Of a stretch of 64,000 nt of DNA, positions 8,607-18,396 are shown piece by piece. This DNA is from Planktothrix paucivesiculata PCC 9631 (lineage in GTDB: Bacteria; Cyanobacteriota; Cyanobacteriia; Cyanobacteriales; Microcoleaceae). A program made the translations under genes and the position numbers. The DNA lies in contig NZ_LR734982.1 of NCBI RefSeq assembly GCF_900009265.2, positions 167,242 through 231,241 on the forward strand, written 5' to 3'. Under the pieces are notes generated by a model. The model was not told where the DNA came from, searched no databases, and worked only from the letters and a program-made list of their open reading frames with translations. Numbering within the stretch: position 1 is the first letter of the stretch; every line of letters begins with the position of its first letter.

Positions 8607-10031
8607 ATGTCACAAAAAAATGAATCTCTAATCTTATTTTTAGCACTCCTGATTACGGGGGGCTTATTAGGGGCGGGTTATTTTTTATTTTTCGGATTTT
8701 CTCCTAAACCCCTATTAAATTCAAATAACCCCTCTGCAACTTTACCCCCAACGTCCTCATCTAATATTGCGGTTGGGTCGATAGAAACTCGCATGAGTCA
8801 AGGGGAAAAAGTTTTAATTGCTTCACGAGATTTAGCTCTCAAACAGTCAGGAGTTGAGGCTTTAGCTTCCCGTCAATATCAGAATGCGGTTCAACAATTT
8901 AATGCAGCATTACAACAAAATAAAAACGATCCTGAAGCCTTAGTTTATCGAAATAATGCTCAGATTCTACAAAATAATCAGCCCTTTTATACTATAGCAG
9001 TATCTATTCCAATTGGAACTTCCGTTAATACCGCCCAGGAGATTTTAAGAGGAGTTGCTCAAGCTCAAATGGAAGTTAACCAAGGGGGAGGAATTGCCGG
9101 AAAATCATTAAATGTGATGATTGTCAATGATGATAATAGTCCTGAAGTGGCTAAAGAAGTGGCTCAAAAGTTAGTCGCTAATTCAGAAGTTTTAGGGGTA
9201 ATTGGTCATTTTGGCAGTGATACCACCCAAGCCGCCGCACCGATTTATGAAGCCGGACAATTAGTTTTAATTTCCCCTACAAGTACATCAACAAATATTT
9301 TTAATGCGGGAAACTTTATTTTTAGAACAGTTCCGAGCGATCGCTTTGCTGGAAGTAGCTTATCTCGATATTTACTAAATACTTTAAACCTAAAAAAAGC
9401 GGTTATATTCTTTAATAGTGCTAACCAATATAGCACATCCCTACAAACCGAATTTACCACGGCTTTAAGTGGAGACGGGGGGGAAGTAGTCAGCGTTTTT
9501 GATATTGCAAAACCCGATTTTAACCCAGTTCAATCTTTAGAACAAGCTCGCCAACAGGGAGCCGAAGTAATTGTTTTAACCCCCGATTCTTCTACTATTG
9601 AACAGGCGTTACAAGTGGTGAGAATTAATCGGAGACAGTTACCTTTACTGGGCGGAGATAGTCTATATCGACCGGAAACCTTGAAGGTGGGAAGCGATGC
9701 TGTGGGGATGGTAATTGCCATTCCTTGGCATATTTTAGCTAATCCTAATTCGGCTTTTGCTCAAACAGCAAATCAACTCTGGGGAGCAACTGTGAATTGG
9801 CGCACCGCCACCTCCTATGATGCTACAAAAGCCTTGGTTGCTGCTATTAGTAAAAATTCGACCCGAACCGGGGTTCAACAAGCACTTTCCGCCCCGGATT
9901 TTACGCCCCAAGGAGCAACGGGGGTGATTCGGTTTTTACCCTCGGGCGATCGCAATCAACCCTTACAATTAGTCACCATTGAACCGGGAAATCGTGCAGA
10001 ATTGGGTTATGATTTTGTTCCAGTTCCTTAA
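8607..10031 (+). CDS. Amino-acid-type (LivK-like) binding protein with N-terminal anchor and TPR-like segment
   Basis: A 474-residue protein with an N-terminal transmembrane helix, a short TPR-like segment (about 80-120, ALASRQYQNAVQQFNAALQQ then NDPEALVYRN) and a type I periplasmic binding domain of the branched-chain amino-acid receptor class (GGIAGKSLNVMIVNDDNSPEVAKE, ending FTPQGATGVIRFLPSGDR). No LIV permease genes are near. Anchor similarity with the preceding PstS-like protein suggests that both are modular envelope receptors. They follow the kinase on the same strand. The ligand cannot be named. Confidence 0.83.
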   Translation: MSQKNESLILFLALLITGGLLGAGYFLFFGFSPKPLLNSNNPSATLPPTSSSNIAVGSIETRMSQGEKVLIASRDLALKQSGVEALASRQYQNAVQQFNAALQQNKNDPEALVYRNNAQILQNNQPFYTIAVSIPIGTSVNTAQEILRGVAQAQMEVNQGGGIAGKSLNVMIVNDDNSPEVAKEVAQKLVANSEVLGVIGHFGSDTTQAAAPIYEAGQLVLISPTSTSTNIFNAGNFIFRTVPSDRFAGSSLSRYLLNTLNLKKAVIFFNSANQYSTSLQTEFTTALSGDGGEVVSVFDIAKPDFNPVQSLEQARQQGAEVIVLTPDSSTIEQALQVVRINRRQLPLLGGDSLYRPETLKVGSDAVGMVIAIPWHILANPNSAFAQTANQLWGATVNWRTATSYDATKALVAAISKNSTRTGVQQALSAPDFTPQGATGVIRFLPSGDRNQPLQLVTIEPGNRAELGYDFVPVP

Positions 10032-10179
10032 CCGCAATTAAAACAGTTGATTTACACTCAAATTAAATTCAGGAAAAGCACCCAGAGTTAAGGTTTGTTC
10101 TACTGTAAAAAACTGAATAGATTGATAACCGTTAGAAGATAGATGATTAATATAATTATACGGAATACCGGAGCAGGGA

Positions 10180-10208
10180 AATCCCCACACTTAAAAGTAG
10201 GGGATTTG
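10180..10208. terminator. Hairpin between convergent genes
   Basis: AAATCCCC and GGGGATTT are separated by a 13-base loop. The hairpin lies between the end of the LivK-like gene (plus) and the end of por (minus), so it could terminate both. No long T-tract follows on the plus strand, so rho-independent function is only probable. Confidence 0.5.
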
Positions 10209-10260
10209 TACAATAACTTATTGAAAAAGCCAAAAGTATTGTCCCTACTCCCTGATTTGA

Positions 10261-11226
<966 letters not shown>

Positions 11227-11286
11227 TTAACTCAATTTACTATTGTTGACTCTTTCTAGGATCTCATGTTTTAACACCCTGAGTCA

Positions 11287-12027
11287 CTATTTATGGTTGG
11301 GTATCAGTTCGGAATTAGTCACTAATGCGCCATCTTCCATGTGAATGATCCGATCGGCAACATCTAAAATTCGGTTATCATGGGTAACAATTAAGATCGT
11401 ACAACCCTGTTCTTTGGCTAAGGTTTGCATTAAGTTAACCACATCTCTCCCCGAGTGACTATCCAGGGCGGCGGTGGGTTCATCGGCTAAAACAATGGGG
11501 GGATGACTGACTAAGGCCCGGGCGATCGCAACTCGTTGTTTTTGTCCTCCAGACAGATTATCAGGATAATAATTTAATCGATCTGTTAACCCGACTTTAT
11601 CTAACATAGCAGTTGCTTTTTGTTGTATTTCTGAACGAGAAAATTTATCCTGAACTTCTAACCCCATTTGCACATTTTGTAAGGCTGTTAAACTTTTGTG
11701 TAAATTATGAGCTTGGAAAATATAACCTGTATTTCGTCTGGCTTTAACTAACTCTCCTGAACGCGCACCTAGGAATTCTCTTCCTAATATATTTAAACTT
11801 CCCGACTGCACAGAACGTAACGCCCCAATTAAGGTTAATAATGTGGTTTTTCCCGAACCCGATGGGCCAGTCATAATCACAATTTCACCAATGGTAATTT
11901 CTAAGTTAATATCAAATAACACCTGTTTTTGTAATTGACCATGACCAAAATAATGGTCTAAATTTTGAATTGCGATGGCTGTATTGGTTTTTGTGGAATC
12001 TTGGATATCTTGAGTTTGAGTTTGCAT
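11287..12027 (-). CDS. devA: DevA-type ABC exporter ATP-binding protein
   Basis: ATPase subunit of a MacB/DevA-like exporter, 246 residues. Walker A GPSGSGKT (54-61), Q-loop in YIFQAHNLH, signature LSGGQ (158-162) and Walker B VLADEPT (178-184) are intact. Its partners are devC (13417-14592) and devB (15164-16483) on the same strand, but a plus-strand block (12043-13361) now separates it from them. Its ATG lies only 15 bases from the divergent GNAT ATG, so any promoter of its own must sit inside the GNAT gene. In heterocyst formers this class exports envelope glycolipids; the substrate here is unknown. Confidence 0.9.
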   Translation of the reverse strand: MQTQTQDIQDSTKTNTAIAIQNLDHYFGHGQLQKQVLFDINLEITIGEIVIMTGPSGSGKTTLLTLIGALRSVQSGSLNILGREFLGARSGELVKARRNTGYIFQAHNLHKSLTALQNVQMGLEVQDKFSRSEIQQKATAMLDKVGLTDRLNYYPDNLSGGQKQRVAIARALVSHPPIVLADEPTAALDSHSGRDVVNLMQTLAKEQGCTILIVTHDNRILDVADRIIHMEDGALVTNSELIPNHK

Positions 12028-12042
12028 GGAGTTAACCTAAAA

Positions 12043-12648
12043 ATGGATATTTTTTTAGAAACGAAACGGTTAATTTTACGGCAGTTTACTGAACTGGATA
12101 CTGATTTTTTGTGGGATTTAGATAACGATCCTAGGGTGATGAAGTATATTAATGGTGGACATTGCACACCTAAAGAATTTATTCAGACTGAAACATTACC
12201 GAGATTTATGGAATATTATAGCAGATATTCATATTTTGGGGTATGGGCTATTGTTGAAAAAGCCACCGGAGAGTTAATCGGTTGGGTACATTTTTTCCCC
12301 GCCATTGATCACCCTTTTGCCAGGGCGTTAAATCTGGTACAACCCAATGAAATTGCGTTAGGATATCGGTTGATTTATAACAGTTGGGGAAAAGGATACG
12401 CAACGGAAGCCTGTCAGATTTTAGTAGATAAAGGGTTTTTAGAATGGGGAGTAAAACGAGTTATTGCTTGGGCATTAGTAGCTAATCAAGGTTCAATTCG
12501 AGTTATGGAAAAGCTAGGATTAACCTTAGAAAAACAGTTTAGATTTAGTGAACATCAACTCCCCTATTTTAATTTTGAAGAACGTTTAGCTGTTAAATAT
12601 AGTCGGGGTAGATCGGAAATTCCTCCAGAAACCAGGTTTTTCCGATAA
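12043..12648 (+). CDS. GNAT-family N-acetyltransferase (RimJ/RimL type)
   Basis: Acetyltransferase of about 201 residues, starting MDIFLETKRLILRQF, the usual RimJ/L-type N-terminus. The acetyl-CoA-binding region is seen at YNSWGKGYATEACQ and the late strand at ANQGSIRVMEKLGL. It probably acetylates the N-terminus of a protein or a small amine; substrate unknown. The ATG at 12043 is chosen over a longer frame that would overlap devA completely. It is the first of three plus-strand genes that interrupt the minus-strand devBCA group. Confidence 0.85.
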   Translation: MDIFLETKRLILRQFTELDTDFLWDLDNDPRVMKYINGGHCTPKEFIQTETLPRFMEYYSRYSYFGVWAIVEKATGELIGWVHFFPAIDHPFARALNLVQPNEIALGYRLIYNSWGKGYATEACQILVDKGFLEWGVKRVIAWALVANQGSIRVMEKLGLTLEKQFRFSEHQLPYFNFEERLAVKYSRGRSEIPPETRFFR

Positions 12649-12711
12649 CTTTTCCATAGCTGACTTTATAATCTATAATAGATATTATCAAGTCTAGCTG
12701 GAATCAAACTG

Positions 12712-12939
12712 ATGTCAAATCAAAGTCTATACAGTATTAGTCTGGAAAATCAAGATATTATTATTAAATTTAATCGAGAGATGGTAAATTTGGAGTTATT
12801 AACTCAATTTTTAGAATATCTTGAGTTAGAATCAATTCGTAATCGTAGTCAACTGACAGCAGAACAAATAACTAACCTGAGTCAAGAAGTTAATCAAGAA
12901 GTTTGGGATACCTTAACGTCCAAGTCTTGGGTTAGTTAA
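12712..12939 (+). CDS. Probable antitoxin of a PIN toxin pair
   Basis: A 75-residue acidic protein ending two bases before the ATG of a PIN-domain toxin. The predicted structure is largely helical (VNLELLTQFLEYLELESIR, then QEVNQEVWDTL). I recognise no classic DNA-binding motif, so the antitoxin call rests on size, charge and the tight arrangement upstream of the toxin. Antitoxin-first order with near-zero spacing is standard for VapBC-like modules. Confidence 0.7.
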   Translation: MSNQSLYSISLENQDIIIKFNREMVNLELLTQFLEYLELESIRNRSQLTAEQITNLSQEVNQEVWDTLTSKSWVS

Positions 12940-12941
12940 TT

Positions 12942-13361
12942 ATGTTAACTCAAAAGCCGATTATTGTTGATACCAATATATTGTTTTCTGCATTGCTTAG
13001 GGAAAATTCTCGTTTCAGTGAATTATTGCTAACTTCAGAGTATGCGTTTTTTGTTTGCGAACTTGTATTTGTAGAACTATTTAAGCGCAAGGAAAAAATT
13101 ATTCAACTTAGTCATTTAACCGAAGAAGAAATTATTCAAATCTATTATATTTTGCTAAAACACCTTCATCTCTATAAAGAAGATTTAATTACTTTAGAAT
13201 ATCGTAGAATAGCTTACGAACTATGCCAAGGTGTTGATGTGAGTGATACCCCTCATGTAGCATTAACACTGCAATTGAATGGATTATTATGGACTGGAGA
13301 TAAAAAATTAAAACTAGGCTTAAAAAATAAAGGATTTGAACAATTTTTTGAACTCAAATAA
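12942..13361 (+). CDS. PIN-domain toxin (VapC-like ribonuclease)
   Basis: A 139-residue PIN nuclease. Conserved acidic residues are visible: Asp10 in VDTNILFSALL, Glu in CELVFVELFKR, Asp in GVDVSDTPHVALTL and Asp in TGDKKL. Such toxins cut structured RNA such as tRNA and are held inactive by the co-transcribed upstream protein. The module lies inside the devBCA region and may help keep the insertion in the genome (inference). Confidence 0.87.
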   Translation: MLTQKPIIVDTNILFSALLRENSRFSELLLTSEYAFFVCELVFVELFKRKEKIIQLSHLTEEEIIQIYYILLKHLHLYKEDLITLEYRRIAYELCQGVDVSDTPHVALTLQLNGLLWTGDKKLKLGLKNKGFEQFFELK

Positions 13362-13416
13362 ATATCAACCCCGTTTTTTTACTCCTCATTCGCAACCAGA
13401 CACTTATAAGTAAGAA

Positions 13417-14592
13417 TCAAAAGATATCGGCAGGATCGGCGGCTTGTAATTTACGAGTGGCGATCGCACCAGATAACATACACATAATAATCGTTAATAC
13501 TAACACTTGAATTGCTCGAAATAAGGTCATATATAACGGTAAATTTGTGGCTTGTCGGGTTAACCGATATAAGCCTACAGAAATCGTAGCACCAGGGATA
13601 AAACCTAATATTGCTAAAATAATTGCTTCTTCAAAAACAATCCCTAATAAATAAGCATTTCTAAATCCCATGGCTTTGAAAGTAGCATATTCTGGTGTAT
13701 GGTCAGCAACATCTGTCGCCAGAACTTGATAAACAATAATCACCCCAACAACAAACCCCATGGCTGTCCCTAAACTAAACACAAATCCAATAGCTGTATT
13801 TTTCGACCAATAATCCTTTTCAAAGGCTAAAAATTGTTCATTAGTTAAAACTTTTACATCTTTGGGTAAATAATTTTGTAGGTCTGTTGCGACTTTTTGG
13901 ACATCATAACCCGGTTCAACTTTAACCAGTCCAGCACTAATTCCCCCTGGTTTTCTTCGGGGAAATAATCGTAAAAAATTGCGATCGCTAGTTATTAATG
14001 TTCCATCCGCCGCAAAGGAAGCCCCAACTTTAAATAATCCTGCAATTTTGAGCGTGCGTTTTTCTAATTCCGTACTAACAATTTTACCCTGATCAACTTT
14101 AGCAATAACTTCTTGATAATCTCCTCTCGAAGAACGATCAAATAAAACCTGGTCAGGGAGTTTAATCACGTCTAAATTTTGTTGAACTTCGGGTAAATTA
14201 AAAACGGACTGACGCGGATCAAATCCGATGACTAAAATGGCTGTTTTTTTCCCAGTTTTGGGGTTTTTCCAGTCAGAAAAATTAACATATAAAGGTTCGG
14301 CGGATTTCACCCCCGGAACATCCATTGCTTGATATAAACGCCGCCGGGGTAAGGTTGATAAATTAACTAAATTTCTGGCTTGGGGACTAATAATAAAAAT
14401 ATCCGCATCTAAATGATTATGCAATCTGGTATTACTATCATATAATGCTGTTTGAAATCCTAATTGCATAAAAATTAAAACATCAGCAAAGGCAATTCCT
14501 GATAATGCCACTAACATCCGGGCTTTATCATGACTTAATTGCAACCATCCCAACGGTGTTCTATTTATTAATCTTTGTATAAATCCAATCAT
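13417..14592 (-). CDS. devC: DevC-type ABC exporter permease
   Basis: MacB/FtsX-like permease of 391 residues with four membrane helices: one near the N-terminus (about 28-48) and three in the last third, around a large extracytoplasmic domain. The C-terminal end ATRKLQAADPADIF and the PEYATFKAMGFRNAYLLG loop are typical of DevC. It should dimerise and work with DevA (ATPase) and DevB (adaptor). On the minus strand it follows devB after a small secreted-protein gene. devA is displaced by the GNAT/toxin block. Confidence 0.9.
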   Translation of the reverse strand: MIGFIQRLINRTPLGWLQLSHDKARMLVALSGIAFADVLIFMQLGFQTALYDSNTRLHNHLDADIFIISPQARNLVNLSTLPRRRLYQAMDVPGVKSAEPLYVNFSDWKNPKTGKKTAILVIGFDPRQSVFNLPEVQQNLDVIKLPDQVLFDRSSRGDYQEVIAKVDQGKIVSTELEKRTLKIAGLFKVGASFAADGTLITSDRNFLRLFPRRKPGGISAGLVKVEPGYDVQKVATDLQNYLPKDVKVLTNEQFLAFEKDYWSKNTAIGFVFSLGTAMGFVVGVIIVYQVLATDVADHTPEYATFKAMGFRNAYLLGIVFEEAIILAILGFIPGATISVGLYRLTRQATNLPLYMTLFRAIQVLVLTIIMCMLSGAIATRKLQAADPADIF

Positions 14593-14646
14593 AATTTAGG
14601 ATGTTGAGAGTTGACTAATAACTGATAACTGATAATTAATAACTAA

Positions 14647-15078
14647 TTAATCTCCAAAAATAACGATTTCAGGAATTAGATAGAACTCCCGATTATCAAT
14701 TCCGATCCACCAATTTCCTTCTATTTTCTCCCAGGTTAACTTACCGTCTTGGGGAGTAGTAACGCCATTCTTGTCAAAATTCAAAATCCGTTCCTGACGT
14801 TTATTGGTTGCTTTGTTGACGCTCACAGAAGCCGATCCCGAATCACCCCGCAATACACCAAATTCACATTCTTTATCAAAAATTGCCTGATTTGCCGAAC
14901 ATTTAACCGTCCCAGTTGCATCATAGTTAGAGGTACTATAAGAAGAAGTTAAGACCTGATTCGGGTAGGGATCTAAATCCTGTAAACTCCGAACTGGGTT
15001 TTGGGCATTTGCTGGCATCCCGCTTGTGATCGCCATTGAAGTCATCACAACCGTTAGTAAGGGGTGGAACTTTTTCAT
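14647..15078 (-). CDS. Hypothetical secreted protein
   Basis: A 143-residue protein with a clear Sec signal peptide (MKKFHPLLTVVMTSMAITSG, cleavage after PANA). The mature part has two Cys (KCSANQ and KECEF) that could form a disulfide, and a small beta-rich C-terminus. I recognise no family. It lies between devB and devC on the same strand, so it may be co-expressed with the exporter. Confidence 0.75.
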   Translation of the reverse strand: MKKFHPLLTVVMTSMAITSGMPANAQNPVRSLQDLDPYPNQVLTSSYSTSNYDATGTVKCSANQAIFDKECEFGVLRGDSGSASVSVNKATNKRQERILNFDKNGVTTPQDGKLTWEKIEGNWWIGIDNREFYLIPEIVIFGD

Positions 15079-15163
15079 ATTATTGTACTGGGCTAATAAA
15101 ACACTTTGAGTTTACTATAAACCTCCCAACATTCGCAAGGCTGGATAATTAATCTTTAACGCC

Positions 15164-16483
15164 TCAATTTTGAATTTTAACTTTAACCTGTAAATTAGTT
15201 AAACTCTCGGCTTTTTTGCTAGAAGTTTCATCTAGTTTAACTCTAACTTCGATAACTCTAGCATCAATATTTGTGGTCGGATCAATATCTAAAGCACTTT
15301 GTTTTTTGACTCTTAATCCAACTTCTTCAACTGTACCTTTTAAGGGTTCAGGTAACGCATCAGCAGTAATAGTTGCAGTTTGTCCCGAATGTATTTTGGG
15401 AATATCGCTATCATAAACTTCAGCAACGGCATACATTTGTTCCGTTTGTCCCAATTCGATAATACCTTCTGAAGAAATTAGTTCTCCGGCGTGGGTATTC
15501 ACCTCAATTACTCGGAAAGACGCGCCATGGCTAGTCTCTACAGGTGATCGCACATAGGCCTGTTCTAAATTAGCTTCGGCTTGTTTAACAGAGGATTCAG
15601 CCTTGGCTAACTCACTTTTAGCTAACTGGACATCGACGGGACGAACTTCGCTCACCGCCGTTAAAGTAGCTTCCGCCTCAGCAATTTGTAGGTCTACGGT
15701 GGCGATGGTGCGGCTAAGGTTAGCTTGGGCTTCTCGAATTTGTTCAGCGCGGCTGCTAATAGTTTCGTTGAGGTTGGCTTGGGCTTCCTGTAGGCGTTTG
15801 CGACTGGTTTCGGCCTGCAAACATTGACTATCGCGATCTTGGGCGGATACGGCCCCATCCTGATATAAATTGTCGTAGCGTTGACAGTTAGTTTCGGCGT
15901 TGTTCAGTTCCGCTTGAATGCGGTCTAGGGTAGCTTTTTGGGCGCTGCGTTCTCCCCGCAGTTGGGCTTCTAGGGTGGCAATGGTGGCCTTTTGGGTGAT
16001 AATTTGCCCCTCTAACTCCGCTTGGTTGCCCTGAAATCGGGCTTTTTGGGCTTGAATATCCCCCTGTTTCGCCCCGGCTTGAACTTGCTCTAAACGGGCT
16101 TGGGCGACTTCTACTTCGGTTTTAGCTTGTTCTAGGGCCGCTTGTAGCCGATCTCGACTATCCAAAATAGCGATCGCTTGTCCCCCCTCTACCAAGTCTC
16201 CCTCTTTCACCAAAAGTTGATCGACCCGACTCCCTTGGTTGGACTGGGGGGCGGATAGTTTAATAATTTCTCCCTGGGGTTCTAACCAACCTAACGCCGT
16301 AACGGTTTTTACCTCCGGGACAAGGGTTTCGGGCAAGGCTACGGGTTCGGCGGGAGTGGGACGATACCGCCAGAAGGTATAGGCCGTTAAACCACTTATA
16401 GCCAGGGTAGTTGCAGCAACCAAAATCCCCGCATGGGGTAATTTCGGGGATGAAAGTTTACCGACTGTTGTTTGGCGTACCAT
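15164..16483 (-). CDS. devB: DevB-type periplasmic adaptor (HlyD/membrane fusion family) with repeat-derived insertion
   Basis: Adaptor of 439 residues: a membrane anchor (about 18-38), first lipoyl half (SRVDQLLVKEGDLVEGGQAIA), a long coiled-coil hairpin rich in Glu/Gln/Ala, second lipoyl half, then beta-barrel domains (AVAEVYDSDIPKIHSGQTATI). It links the DevCA inner-membrane pump to an outer-membrane TolC-type channel. Where the family has a short RSP-x-x-G-x-V turn after the hairpin, this protein reads RSPVETSHGASFRVIEV. Those extra codons are the 25-base palindrome at 15518-15542, which is intergenic elsewhere. The frame is kept. Confidence 0.9.
   Translation of the reverse strand: MVRQTTVGKLSSPKLPHAGILVAATTLAISGLTAYTFWRYRPTPAEPVALPETLVPEVKTVTALGWLEPQGEIIKLSAPQSNQGSRVDQLLVKEGDLVEGGQAIAILDSRDRLQAALEQAKTEVEVAQARLEQVQAGAKQGDIQAQKARFQGNQAELEGQIITQKATIATLEAQLRGERSAQKATLDRIQAELNNAETNCQRYDNLYQDGAVSAQDRDSQCLQAETSRKRLQEAQANLNETISSRAEQIREAQANLSRTIATVDLQIAEAEATLTAVSEVRPVDVQLAKSELAKAESSVKQAEANLEQAYVRSPVETSHGASFRVIEVNTHAGELISSEGIIELGQTEQMYAVAEVYDSDIPKIHSGQTATITADALPEPLKGTVEEVGLRVKKQSALDIDPTTNIDARVIEVRVKLDETSSKKAESLTNLQVKVKIQN
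15518..15542. repeat. Palindromic dispersed repeat, copy 2, inside devB
   Basis: AGACGCGCC then ATGGCTAGTCTCTACA. This is the same palindrome as copies at 2356-2380 and 18175-18199 but read in frame within devB. It encodes about eight residues (VETSHGAS) at the junction between hairpin and second lipoyl half. Confidence 0.8.
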
Positions 16484-16544
16484 AATTTTTCCTCCCGCCC
16501 AATCTTCAGACTAAACTGTTTAGTTTAGTATATCATAATAATCC

Positions 16545-16592
16545 CGTTGTTGCGCTTCAGCGCTCCAAGAGGGGCTAAAGCCCAACAACGGG
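16545..16592. repeat. Palindromic repeat (GTTGTTGCGCTTCAGCGCTC type), copy 1
   Basis: GTTGTTGCGCTTCAGCGCTC, then AAGAG, then GGGCTAAAGCCCAACAAC. The outer arms GTTGTTG and CAACAAC pair, with inner GCGCTTCAGCGC and GGGCTAAAGCCC hairpins. It lies just after the VWA gene stop and before devB, so it can act as a terminator. A second copy is at 48509-48552. Confidence 0.75.
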
Positions 16593-16602
16593 GTGTGAGA
16601 GT

Positions 16603-18105
16603 TCACGAATCTGCTAATTGTTTAGTAATATTGCTGTTAGTAGTTCTAACTTCTAGGGTGACATCTCCTAACTTTCGTTGCTCCCCATCATGGAGTTCTT
16701 GTTTGAGAATTTTCATCCCTCTTTCCTTCATTTCCTCGTCAAATTCCATAATAATTTTTTCTCCTTCGGTGTAGATTTTGGCAGTAATGGGGGGATAGCC
16801 TTGACTTTTTCTCAGGTAAATATGGTTATTTTCTGAACTGCCTAATAAAATCGGTTCTGCTCCTAAATTGATCTTAGTTTGTTCGTTCGGTGTCCAATAA
16901 ACAATTAACCAAGATTCACGACTGAATTGTTCAATTAAAGCAATCATTAAACCGATAAAAAATCCAATAATTGCCGCCCCAATTAATCGGCCAACTAAAT
17001 CACCCGATAGGGCAGAAATAATCAGAAATCCAATAGCTCCGGCTGTTCCACCTATTGTCCCACCCTGCACCGCCCGCCCCCATTGCAAGTTCGGAACAAA
17101 GAAAGACATTCCCCCACCGACCACCGAGCCTAAAATTGCCCAACCGATAATTCTGCCACCAATGGCCAGAATCGGAATACCAGCAACGGGAATAAACAAT
17201 AGTTGACCCACGCCTCCGGCCACCAGTCCCGCCATTAAACCCCCGACAACACCTATACCCACCTGTTGGGGAGTCAGGAGACGACGACGGAGGTAATAGT
17301 TTTGGCCGGCAATTAAGGCTAGGGATGTGCCAATGGCTAAAAGGGCTGTCCATCCGCCCATGCGTAGAAGGGAGTAAATAACCCCATAATTTCCCGTGGG
17401 GCCAGATTCCACCAATTGACTGCCATATATGGCTTTTTCGGCTTGTCGGAAGGCTTGATCGAAGTCACCGGAGTTCACATAAAAAACCCGGTCAGGGTCG
17501 CCCGTTAGTTGAGCGAGAAAATTGGTATCGGCATCTCCTGTAGCAACGGCTACTAAGTTAATATTCTCGGAGGCGGCTATTTTCATAGCATCTAAGGTTT
17601 TTGCCTTTTCCCGATTCAGGTTAGCCCCGGCATATCCGGGTTGTCCATCGGTAAATAAAAGAATATTGCGCCGTTGTGAGGTTGACTGGAGTTCTTGAGT
17701 CGCAGCGAGGAGGGCCTGATCCATATTTGTCCCACCCCCGTCGGCAATTTGGGCGATCGCTTCTTCTAAAGTAGGTTTATTATCAGTTAAACTAGCAGCA
17801 GCTTGAACGTTACTCCCAAAGCCAAATACAGCTAAACGATTTTCCGATAAATCCTGCCGTTGGACAAAGGCTTGAGCCGCGGTTTTGACTTCTCGGAGTT
17901 TGCCGTCTTCATTCATACTGCCAGAAGTATCAATTAATAGCACAATTGCTAAGGGAGATTGATCGACTTTGGGGGAAATTTTTGTTAATTGTAATAGCGG
18001 TTCACCCAATAATGTGGCAGCACCTAAACAACCCATAGCACCATATAAACCAAATAGTACAGGTTTGCTCAGTTTTTGTCGAAGTTGTCCAAAAAAATTG
18101 CTCAT
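16603..18105 (-). CDS. VWA-domain membrane protein with C-terminal FHA-like domain
   Basis: About 500 residues. A membrane helix near the N-terminus is followed by a von Willebrand A domain with an intact MIDAS (DTSGSMNEDG, later GGTNMDQALL and LFTDGQPGYAG). Then come several membrane helices rich in Gly (about 255-385) and a soluble C-terminal domain with an FHA-like pattern (LGAEPILLGSSENNHIYL). Start is the ATG giving MSNFFGQ. VWA proteins bind partners through a metal ion and FHA domains read phosphothreonine, so it may be a scaffold on the membrane linked to Ser/Thr kinase signalling (inference). It lies upstream of devB on the same strand and is divergent from a TetR gene. Confidence 0.82.
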   Translation of the reverse strand: MSNFFGQLRQKLSKPVLFGLYGAMGCLGAATLLGEPLLQLTKISPKVDQSPLAIVLLIDTSGSMNEDGKLREVKTAAQAFVQRQDLSENRLAVFGFGSNVQAAASLTDNKPTLEEAIAQIADGGGTNMDQALLAATQELQSTSQRRNILLFTDGQPGYAGANLNREKAKTLDAMKIAASENINLVAVATGDADTNFLAQLTGDPDRVFYVNSGDFDQAFRQAEKAIYGSQLVESGPTGNYGVIYSLLRMGGWTALLAIGTSLALIAGQNYYLRRRLLTPQQVGIGVVGGLMAGLVAGGVGQLLFIPVAGIPILAIGGRIIGWAILGSVVGGGMSFFVPNLQWGRAVQGGTIGGTAGAIGFLIISALSGDLVGRLIGAAIIGFFIGLMIALIEQFSRESWLIVYWTPNEQTKINLGAEPILLGSSENNHIYLRKSQGYPPITAKIYTEGEKIIMEFDEEMKERGMKILKQELHDGEQRKLGDVTLEVRTTNSNITKQLADS

Positions 18106-18174
18106 AATTTTATTTTTTGTATAATAACAAATTAACATTTAACGATTAACTTTTACACTAATAACCGTTATCCC

Positions 18175-18199
18175 AGACGCGCCGTGGCACATCTCTACA
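18175..18199. repeat. Palindromic dispersed repeat, copy 3
   Basis: AGACGCGCCGTGGCACATC then TCTACA, in the gap between the VWA gene and the divergent TetR gene. Nearly identical to copy 1 at 2356-2380. Confidence 0.78.
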
Positions 18200-18396
18200 T
18201 ACTCAAGATTGCTACATCAACCCAGCCATAAATTCCAGAAAAAACCTTCCCATTATTGCCAAGGGGAGATTATCGGCTAAAATTGTTAGAATGTAGGGAA
18301 TTAGAGGAGGAATTTCTATTGAATATATGGGCCTGAGTCGATTTTCCTCTGGTGGTTTCAAAACACACTCATTTACAAATCTCCCCTGTATTTTTT

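Noticed and set aside
17000-17353. 117-codon frame on minus inside the VWA gene
   Set aside because: It lies in another frame of a well-supported gene.
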